A stretch of DNA of 12,828 nucleotides from Gammaproteobacteria bacterium (GTDB lineage Bacteria; Pseudomonadota; Gammaproteobacteria; Acidiferrobacterales; Acidiferrobacteraceae). Each line of letters starts with the position of its first letter. The first letter of the stretch is position 1. Under the pieces are notes generated by a model. That model saw only the letters and a list, made by a program, of their open reading frames with translations, had not been told where the DNA came from and searched no databases. This document shows positions 7,501-12,828 of the stretch, piece by piece. The stretch covers positions 1 to 12,828 of the forward strand of contig JAPTWT010000177.1 of NCBI GenBank assembly GCA_028064935.1, read 5' to 3'. The position numbers were made by a program, and so were the translations under genes.

Positions 7501-8079
7501 ACGCGCTGCAATATCACGGCATGCGAAGCCATGTGTTGTCACGACGGCGTGTATCTCATGGCGGAGGAAGAGATATTTCTCAAGGAGTTGCTTCTGCGGG
7601 TCCCGGAACTCAAGGAGATCGTACCGGAAAACTTCATTGAGGATGGCTTCTGGAATGGCGCGTTCTACGGTCGCAAAACGGCGACGCGCCCACATGAATA
7701 TAAAAGCACGCAGTTTCCTGCGCATTTTCCTAGGACTCGCTGTGTCTTCGGCGATGACGACGGGCTCTGCGAGCTGGAGAAGTTCGCGCGCCTGCGGGGG
7801 AACCACCCCTGGAGTTTCAAGCCGGCGGCCTGCTGGATGTTTCCTTTGAGCGCTGAGAACGGGTCACCCGTTCCGCCCCCCACGGATCCCACGCTGGATC
7901 CCTATTACCAACCTGACTACCCGGGATATGTGAGCGCTGTGCCGTGTGGCCGAAACGATCCCGCAGGCCAGCCATGGTGGGAGACCTTGCGGTTGGAAGT
8001 CGAGTACCTGGATGCCGCTCAGGGGTTACCGATTTTAGGATCCCCGGGTCACACGCTAGATGACCTCTTGAACGGCTGA
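4534..8079 (+). CDS. DUF4062–STAND NTPase–TPR–DUF3109-like fusion protein
   Basis: The product has 1181 residues. Residues 8-100 form a DUF4062 domain of the NWD1/TEP1/NPHP3 type: VRLFISSTFQDLATER, IDLRWGI at 50-56, CLEEIERC and GGRYGWVPG near 89-97. A P-loop NTPase follows, with Walker A GASGTGKS at 248-255 and Walker B IWIITDAVDQFE around 332-343, then a probable winged-helix segment near 475-540. Residues about 659-885 are helical with TPR-like units such as GDWAEAERCFDRALSMA. The C-terminal part (about 985-1170) has C992-x4-C997-x3-CC at 1001-1002, then C1070-x8-C1079, C1100 followed by WMFPL, and C1138. This spacing resembles DUF3109 and YkgJ-like metal-binding proteins. STAND proteins usually sense a ligand through their repeats and then activate an effector domain. 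Which end is the effector is not known. The start ATG has only a weak ribosome site but fits the DUF4062 boundary. Confidence 0.88.
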   Translation: MSHSLRRREVRLFISSTFQDLATERQVLSVDAFPRLRQECAKREVAFTEIDLRWGISDDEARAFNVLKICLEEIERCAEFPPFFVAILGGRYGWVPGDDDWRPVREASRSLAEFSQRHQGESITALEIQFAALDRQGALADSFFYFMETQGEQDPRQRILKKKIQSAGATVRAAIDEPKTLSDQIFTDLLASIERRFPLKTKPSAMEEMMAAQARYSAELADAYIDAPQGLGIRWNDIKTSGRYCLFGASGTGKSAWLAHCARQARADDPKRHVFIHHVGIGESLGRHDWMGALFYWGRESKLTEMDMPANRAQLQASLPAVLEAFSASEDIWIITDAVDQFENAVALEEWFPLGRKGRLTWIVSTANEEQATVFAEDGWEFLGMRPLGRMQAQGLIESGLGRYRKRLPLPLLEQCIVHPMAGNPLFLKVLYEELRAHDKHETLSARLRELLASRTLASLFMKMLERLSADVGPHAIYVLACIGQARHGASEPELRSALGLRPWDVHQVILIAQPYLISYQGRLKPFHASLAVALVGLPEAASVRVIWHRFWAASQDMPRRFEEYPWVLEALGELSALHAWIYNPETLAFAEENGRMDALAQWYTSTKGAGGNPALGSEHLVNWPLLSLRGLREFAYQIGDRALEEISLEAQNGKDGFRKSAWLIDKSRLYNRRGDQKAAVSLAQAAAKCALAGPERLEAEMNLVQMWAFGDAPGEALKLIRRITQKTRAVLADDLKLQAYLCQYTSFACHFLDLNRQSHASSLRAVELYGALGRRYDQGISWVNAGDGAWGAGDWAEAERCFDRALSMATKYALPQVEDIAQICLGNLRLSQGRVDEACVLYESGIALAERIGQDWDVLYGRVYAALAKGFLGDMPREFTGLTRKADDSGYHYLADLARAYAVVLGVADPSVVESLKDSPFPGPRAYALASLAGSDHAALRSLQAIVKKTEGIKGPSEYIRDATASQRMKKDAKDNVLRVMDKATIKLTRCNITACEAMCCHDGVYLMAEEEIFLKELLLRVPELKEIVPENFIEDGFWNGAFYGRKTATRPHEYKSTQFPAHFPRTRCVFGDDDGLCELEKFARLRGNHPWSFKPAACWMFPLSAENGSPVPPPTDPTLDPYYQPDYPGYVSAVPCGRNDPAGQPWWETLRLEVEYLDAAQGLPILGSPGHTLDDLLNG

Positions 8080-8417
8080 GGCGGCAGGGTAACGGCGGTA
8101 AGTTGCGCTCTAAAGAGGTGGGCTTGGGCAGCTTACACTGGCGAAAGAGAAATGTCATGGATGCTACCGCGAGCCGCAAAGACGTCCTCGCCGAGACGCA
8201 ATGCATTCCCTAGCCGTGCCATGAAAGGTCTACGTGGATGCGCGAAGAACACGGTTCAAGGCGTATTCAGGGACGCGGTAAGATTTTAATTCAGTATGTA
8301 TGTTTACAGGCATTCGGGATAGTGAAAACAATAAATAATATTAGGGACGGGCGAGGCCTTGGGGAATCGAGGGTCGAGCTGGGGCGGGCCAAACGGAATG
8401 GGATACGAGACGGCCGC
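8080..8417. other. Intergenic region with an AT-rich patch
   Basis: This 338-base gap separates the two cargo genes. Bases about 8283-8343 are clearly AT-rich compared with their surroundings, and include TTTACA at 8303-8308 and an ATAAATAATATT run at 8331-8342. These could form a promoter, but no pair of boxes has ideal spacing. The frame of the downstream gene stays open back to an ATG at 8238. I see no terminator after the STAND stop and no small gene I can support. Confidence 0.35.
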
Positions 8418-10142
8418 ATGACCTCCGGGAATGAGGACCATGATCGCCTGCTTCCACTTGTTCTTGGGGTTACCGGGCATCGCAACTGTCAGGATCCGGA
8501 GCTTGTGCGCGCAGCCGTAGACGACGCCATTGTCACATTGCGACAACGCTATCCGGCCACGCCGCTTATTGCGCTCTCCTCGCTTGCCGAGGGGGCAGAC
8601 CGCCTGTTCGCGCACGCGGTCTTGGATGCCAGGATTCCACTTTATTGCCCGCTGCCATTTTCTGCCGACGAATACGAGCAGGATTTCCCGAAGAGCGTGA
8701 GCGCTTTCCGTGCCCTCTGCGCAGAGGCAGCTGCGGTCTTTCCAGTCCCTTACGCCCCCGGCGTGACTTTGCGCGATGTCGTCATCACACAGGAGAGCCC
8801 AAAGAACCGTAATCGGGACAGACAGTACGCGTTAACGGGCCTCTATATCGCGCAACGCGCCCATATCCTCTTTGCGCTGTGGGATGGAGAGGCTGCGCGC
8901 GGCTTGGGAGGGACCGCGCAGATCGTGCATTACGCACTCACTGGGCGCGTCGATACCACGGGCCTCGCGGAAGACGACGAGAGGTTTGTTTTTTCGGGCA
9001 CTGCGAACAGTCTCTTAGATGAACCCGAGCCGGGCTTTGTCTGCCACATCCCCGTGCGCCGTGCCGGGGCAGCTGCTACCGCGCCCCCGCGCCTCGTGCC
9101 TCTCTGGAGCCTGGCGGGGGCGGCTCGTCGGGAGGTATCCGGCCCCGACCATGCGCTCTTCCATAAGCTCAATGACTACAACCGGCATATCCGAAGCCTT
9201 ACAGCCCCCACCCCCGTGGCGGATCCTCCTGCGGGGATGGAGTCCATATCGACTGCGGGAGACCTGTACGCCGCGGGCGTTGCTCGGAAGCTGGCCGCGG
9301 CCGATGCGCTTTCGACGTCGGAGATACAGGATGTGCGCCGCCATTTCCGGTGGATCTTCTGGCTCGCCGGCGCCATGACCATAAGCCACGAGATCTACGC
9401 GGAGATGGACCCTGTCTGGGGATTTCTCCTTTTGTATCTCCTACTGCTTGCGGCTATCGGTTGGCAAATCGGACGCCTACGCCATCGCCGCCAGAACGCG
9501 GCTGCCGTGGAGTATCGCGCCTTGGCAGAGGGACTCCGGGTCCAACTGGCATGGACGCGCACGGGCTTGGTCGACCTCGTGGCCCAGCGCTACCTGCGCC
9601 GCTATAGCGAGGGCCTAGGGTGGATCCGCCAGGCCCTTCGCGGGGCAAGCCCCGCTTATTATCCCGCAGCACAGGAGATCGACATCGCCAAGGTCCGGAT
9701 GGACTGGATCAATGACCAGAGGGAGTATTACGCGGGGAGTATCCAGCGGCGCGGAAGGATCGTGCGGCGCCTTTCGCGCATGAGCACCGCCTGCTTTGTC
9801 ACGGGCGTCGCGCTCGCGCTCGTGACCCTACCGATCCGTCTTCGGGGTGGTATGCCTACATTTCCCGCCATTCCCATTGTCCTGGATCTTTTGATAGGGC
9901 TTTTTCCGGCGCTCGCGGGCCTCTTATCGGGCTATCTTGAGTTTTCCGCCTACGAGGATGATTTGCGAGAGCATGAACGCGCCCACCATCTTTTCGAGAA
10001 GGCTTCGCGTGCAGTGGCCCAGGACCATCCAATTCACGAAAAGCAAGAATTGATTCGTCAGCTTGGCATAGAGGTCCTGATCGAACACGCGAATTGGGCG
10101 ATTCTTCACAAAAGCCGTAATGCTAAGGCGCCCTCTGGCTGA
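8418..10142 (+). CDS. SLOG-domain protein with four predicted membrane helices
   Basis: With the start at ATG 8418 the product has 574 residues. The N-terminal half is a Rossmann-like SLOG domain (the LOG/DprA superfamily): LVLGVTGHRN at 14-23, SSLAEGADRLFA from 54, and LWDGEAARGLGGTAQIVHYA around 154-174, the two glycine-rich loops expected to contact a nucleotide. Hydrophobic helices lie near 312-326, 333-350, 456-472 and 485-506, grouped as two pairs with about 105 polar residues between. The C-terminal helix YEDDLREHERAHHLFEKASR recalls the tail of SLATT-type 2TM modules, but I do not claim membership. In related systems SLOG domains sense or process nucleotide signals and the membrane part acts as the effector. 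An upstream ATG at 8238 would add 60 residues that resemble no domain. The domain starts right after 8418, so that start is preferred despite a weak ribosome site. Confidence 0.8.
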   Translation: MTSGNEDHDRLLPLVLGVTGHRNCQDPELVRAAVDDAIVTLRQRYPATPLIALSSLAEGADRLFAHAVLDARIPLYCPLPFSADEYEQDFPKSVSAFRALCAEAAAVFPVPYAPGVTLRDVVITQESPKNRNRDRQYALTGLYIAQRAHILFALWDGEAARGLGGTAQIVHYALTGRVDTTGLAEDDERFVFSGTANSLLDEPEPGFVCHIPVRRAGAAATAPPRLVPLWSLAGAARREVSGPDHALFHKLNDYNRHIRSLTAPTPVADPPAGMESISTAGDLYAAGVARKLAAADALSTSEIQDVRRHFRWIFWLAGAMTISHEIYAEMDPVWGFLLLYLLLLAAIGWQIGRLRHRRQNAAAVEYRALAEGLRVQLAWTRTGLVDLVAQRYLRRYSEGLGWIRQALRGASPAYYPAAQEIDIAKVRMDWINDQREYYAGSIQRRGRIVRRLSRMSTACFVTGVALALVTLPIRLRGGMPTFPAIPIVLDLLIGLFPALAGLLSGYLEFSAYEDDLREHERAHHLFEKASRAVAQDHPIHEKQELIRQLGIEVLIEHANWAILHKSRNAKAPSG

Positions 10143-10340
10143 GGCCCTGACGGGACCGGAAAACGTTGTATCGCCGTGCATGGACAACCTGGATGACGTT
10201 TGCCCATTAGTCGATATATGGACACCACCTACATTGCAAGCACGTATTGGCTGAGGTAATGGGATAGTCGCCCTCCCTAGCCGGCATCAGAAGTGCCAAA
10301 GCGGAGCGTGTGACGTACCACTGACAGAAAGGAGGCGACA
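10143..10340. other. 5' flank of the IS110 remnant
   Basis: This is non-coding sequence between the SLOG gene and the IS110 fragment. Its right part (about 10270-10340) ends in a strong ribosome site, AAAGGAGG at 10328-10335, five bases before the transposase ATG, so at least this part belongs to the IS110 element. I cannot identify the element's left end, and see no clear terminator for the SLOG gene. Confidence 0.4.
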
Positions 10341-10822
10341 ATGAAGGTTAAAACAGCAGGAGTGGATCTCGTAAAGGCCGTGCGGTTCATGGGGTGGATG
10401 GCCGGGGCAAGGTGGTGTTCCGGAAGGTCCTCAAGCGAACTCAGGTTCTCATGTTCTTCGCCAACTTGGAGCCCTGCTTGATCGGGATAGAAGCCTGTGG
10501 CAGCGCGCACCATTGGGCCCGGCAACTGACCGCGCTTGGGCATACGGTAAAACTGATGGCCCCACAATTCGTGAAGCCCTAGGTCAAGACCAACAAGAAC
10601 GGTGCCGCCTGCGCCGAGGCGATCTGTGAAGTCGTGTCCCGTCCCAGCGTCCGCTTCGTGCCCATAAAAGCCACCGAGAGTCAGGCGGTCCTGGCCCTGT
10701 ATCGCAGCCGCCAGGGATTCGTCAAAGCGCGCATCCCCCGCTTAAGGCCCAGCTGATCCGCGGATTGCTCTCGGAGTTCGGTCTCGTGATCCCACGCGGC
10801 CTGAGCCACGTCACAAATTCGG
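10341..10822 (+). pseudogene. IS110-family transposase, N-terminal half, decayed
   Basis: It begins MKVKTAGVDLVKAV from ATG 10341 and then loses about four bases, so the family sequence resumes one frame over at 10385 as VHGVDGRGKVVFRKVLKR, LIGIEACGSAHHWARQL and KLMAPQFVKP. A TAG at 10580-10582 replaces the usual tyrosine codon, and the frame continues with VKTNKNGAACAEAICEVV and VPIKATESQAVLAL. A second frameshift near 10740 leads to LIRGLLSEFGLVIPRGLSHV. Homology stops at about 10822. The family normally has NDAADAEAI here; the NGAACAEAI seen has lost both aspartates of the DEDD active site. The C-terminal serine domain is absent. It was once complete and is now clearly dead, and it is of a different subtype from the fragment at 1672. 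Confidence 0.88.
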
Positions 10823-10903
10823 CGCAACTGAACGAGGGTAAGCATCTGTTGCTTGTCACCCCCTATTGACCCAGATGATCCCCTCCGTAAGAATGCTGTA
10901 ATT

Positions 10904-11722
10904 ATGACACCCTTCCTAAAATGGGCTGGGGGGAAGCGCTGGTTCACTCAGCGATATTCCCACTTATTGCCCAAGCAGTACAGGCGCTACATTGAGCCCT
11001 TCCTAGGCAGTGGCTCGGTCTTTTTCCATCTTCAGCCACAACAAGCGCTCCTGGGCGACTCCAATCCGGATGTGATTTCTGCGTTTCAAGGCATGAAAGA
11101 AGATTGGGCGCAAGTCCGCTCCCAGCTTGAGGATCACCAACGCCTGCATTCCGATGCGCACTATTACGCCGTGCGAAGCCAAGTACCCGATGATAGGACT
11201 GGGCAAGCGGCACGAATGATTTACCTTAATCGCGCCTGCTTCAATGGGATCTATCGGGTGAATCGGAAGGGTGTGTTTAATGTTCCTCGAGGAACTCGTG
11301 ACACTATCGTGTTTGGCGATGATGATTTTCAAGAAAAGGCCCAACTTCTCCAAAGAGCGGAGATCTGGTTGGCAGATTTCGAGACCCTGATCGATAATGC
11401 CGGAGATGGCGATCTTGTGTTCGCAGACCCTCCGTATACGGTTCGCCATAATCTAAACGGATTTGTGAAATACAATGAAAAACTTTTTGCGTGGAGCGAC
11501 CAGGAACGTCTGGCTTATGCGCTATTCAGGGCACATGCGCGCGGCGCAAAAATTGTATGCACCAATGCCAACCACTCCTCCGTCCGGGAGCTCTATGCAG
11601 ACCGAGGTTTCATCCTATTGGATGTCTCGCGATTTAGCCCGATTTCTGCCAGTGCAGATAGCCGGAGGCTTTTCGAAGAATTGGTAATTATCTCGGACCC
11701 ACCGGGAAGAGGACCGAAATGA
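10904..11722 (+). CDS. D12-class DNA adenine-N6 methyltransferase (Dam-like)
   Basis: The product has 272 residues, normal for Dam-like enzymes, and transfers a methyl group from S-adenosylmethionine to the N6 of adenine in a specific DNA site. The motif order fits the alpha class: FLKWAGGK at 4-11 (motif X), EPFLGSGSVFF at 31-41 (motif I, cofactor binding), a target-recognition region with LNRACFNGIYRVNRKGVFNV in the middle, and ADPPY with D175-Y178 as the catalytic motif IV. The ATG at 10904 is chosen because motif X begins three residues later; the frame is open upstream to 10853 but carries no homology. Its stop overlaps the start of the next gene by four bases (ATGA at 11719-11722), which suggests translational coupling. 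The recognition site cannot be read from the sequence. It may protect host DNA in a restriction-like system. Confidence 0.92.
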   Translation: MTPFLKWAGGKRWFTQRYSHLLPKQYRRYIEPFLGSGSVFFHLQPQQALLGDSNPDVISAFQGMKEDWAQVRSQLEDHQRLHSDAHYYAVRSQVPDDRTGQAARMIYLNRACFNGIYRVNRKGVFNVPRGTRDTIVFGDDDFQEKAQLLQRAEIWLADFETLIDNAGDGDLVFADPPYTVRHNLNGFVKYNEKLFAWSDQERLAYALFRAHARGAKIVCTNANHSSVRELYADRGFILLDVSRFSPISASADSRRLFEELVIISDPPGRGPK

Positions 11723-12795
11723 CAACGCTCGGCAGACTCGTACAAACCGCAGCGGCACAGGGGAATCCCCTTGATGCCCTCCGCGTGTTCCTTGAACGTG
11801 AGGATGGCTTTGAAAAGGCACGGCAAATAGATCGGATGCGTTTTGTCGGATATGTACTCGAGCTCGGGTACGACACCGCCAAAATCATCACGAGCGATCC
11901 TTACAAGCTCGCAGTTGGAGGAATCCCTCGCGGATCCTTTCTTATTATGACGCCAGTCTCCGCAGGAGGCGCGCCGCTCCACTTCACGCTTCTCCGTGTC
12001 ACAGGGGTATCTCCCACGCCTTTGAGCAATCAGGTGCAACAAACCTACTTTGAGCTCCATAAGAAATCCATGCCAGAACTTGACGTTTGGACGCAAAGTG
12101 AATTGCAGTGGGGTGCCTTGGATTGCGATGTCTTGGGGATGTTTTACGCGAACCCTACGGCCATGACGCGCCTAGAGTTTTCTGGCGACGTCAACAATGT
12201 CGTCAGTGCGCACCGGTATAAAGTCTTCGCCCCGGACGAAGCCTTACTTAAACTCATTGTGAATGGCACAGTGAAAACCGACCAGCAACATGACTTAGGG
12301 ATACTCCGGACGATGGAGTGCGGCTTGTCCAGTAATGGTGCACTCCCGGATATTCCGGTACGTATTTCTATGCTTGATTTCAAAGGGTGCAGAACTGCGA
12401 TGTTCGGGAAGACCCGGCTTGGAAAATCGAATATCGTCAAACTCATTGCACAAGGCATCTTGGAGGCGACTAAAGCAGACAAAAGCGTTGGACAACTTAT
12501 TTTTGATATTAATGGCGAGTACGCCAACGACAATCCTCAGGATGGTAGCCGGTCGCTTCGGTCTGCTTACGCAACCTACTGTCAGGTGTATGCTTTGACG
12601 GAACGAGGCGGCACCCCTTCCAAACCGTTGCGGCTGAATTTCTACGAGCAGCCCGATTCCTGTATCGAGATTCTGGCGTCCATGCTGGCCCAGGACAGCA
12701 AAACCTCGAACTACGTACGCAGCTTTGCGAGCGTCAAACTCCCTTCCGTGGAATCCATAGCGACGCTACCTGATAATGAAAAATCTCTGGCGTAA
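11719..12795 (+). CDS. HerA/DUF87-type ATPase, apparently truncated
   Basis: The N-terminal region (about residues 35-105) has the look of a HAS-barrel: MRFVGYVLELGYDTAKIITS and KLAVGGIPRGSFLIM. The ATPase core follows with Walker A GKTRLGKS at 230-237 and Walker B QLIFDINGEYA, D263 being the metal-binding acid. HerA-type ATPases form hexameric rings that move along DNA or drive a partner nuclease. Family members usually run well past 450 residues; this one stops at 358, after LPDNEKSLA, before the rest of the RecA-like core. The TAA at 12793-12795 could be a nonsense mutation, a frameshift (the frame starting at 12792 stays open to the window end), or an insertion edge. The ATGA overlap with the methyltransferase gene indicates one operon. 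The pair resembles methylase-plus-HerA defence cassettes, but the nuclease partner is not in view. Confidence 0.82.
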   Translation: MTTLGRLVQTAAAQGNPLDALRVFLEREDGFEKARQIDRMRFVGYVLELGYDTAKIITSDPYKLAVGGIPRGSFLIMTPVSAGGAPLHFTLLRVTGVSPTPLSNQVQQTYFELHKKSMPELDVWTQSELQWGALDCDVLGMFYANPTAMTRLEFSGDVNNVVSAHRYKVFAPDEALLKLIVNGTVKTDQQHDLGILRTMECGLSSNGALPDIPVRISMLDFKGCRTAMFGKTRLGKSNIVKLIAQGILEATKADKSVGQLIFDINGEYANDNPQDGSRSLRSAYATYCQVYALTERGGTPSKPLRLNFYEQPDSCIEILASMLAQDSKTSNYVRSFASVKLPSVESIATLPDNEKSLA

Positions 12796-12828
12796 ATGAG
12801 GTCCAGATGGTACCGCTAAGATCCCTTT

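Noticed and set aside
1672..10822. The two IS110 fragments as halves of one element split by the cargo
   Set aside because: The N-terminal fragment (10341) and C-terminal fragment (1672) look like different IS110 subtypes, and they are in the wrong order on the + strand for a simple split.
1..12828. CRISPR array, tRNA or rRNA
   Set aside because: No regularly spaced repeats, no cloverleaf-like segment with a TTC-arm pattern, and no rRNA-like conserved stretch were seen on reading both strands.

Overview
The window looks like an accessory region of a moderately GC-rich proteobacterial genome. It could be gamma-proteobacterial or Acidithiobacillus-like, but only IS types and base composition suggest that, so it is a weak guess. 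I see no rRNA, tRNA, CRISPR array or obvious housekeeping gene. All the intact non-transposon genes are on the + strand.

Bases 1 to about 3660 are a graveyard of nested insertion sequences. From left to right they are: the 5' part of an IS701-family transposase on the minus strand, running off the window edge; an IS3-family element with orfA and orfB; the C-terminal half of an IS110-family transposase, cut at the IS3 end; a short IS3-type remnant on the minus strand that keeps orfA and one clear terminal repeat; and the C-terminal two thirds of an IS5-family transposase. About 870 bases without a recognisable gene follow. They end in a possible promoter and a perfect 11-base inverted repeat just upstream of the first cargo gene.

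Bases 4534 to 10142 hold the most interesting cargo, two large genes in tandem. The first encodes an 1181-residue protein with an N-terminal DUF4062 domain of the NWD1/TEP1 type, a STAND/NACHT-like P-loop NTPase, a helical TPR-like region, and a C-terminal cysteine-rich domain that resembles DUF3109 and the YkgJ-like metal-binding proteins. The second encodes a protein with a SLOG-type nucleotide-binding Rossmann domain followed by four predicted membrane helices in two pairs. STAND sensors and SLOG proteins coupled to membrane effectors are both recurrent parts of bacterial conflict systems. I therefore infer a candidate two-gene antiphage or stress-response module whose composition I do not recognise as a named system.

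Bases 10341 to about 10820 are a decayed N-terminal half of a second IS110-family transposase, with frameshifts, an internal stop and lost catalytic aspartates. Bases 10904 to 12795 hold a D12-class (Dam-like) adenine-N6 DNA methyltransferase that overlaps, by ATGA, a HerA/DUF87-type ATPase gene. The ATPase ORF stops early, after 358 codons, and may be frameshifted or truncated. This pair looks like the start of a second, restriction- or HerA-type defence module that continues past the right edge. The picture is a defence-island-like segment built up and eroded by insertion sequences.
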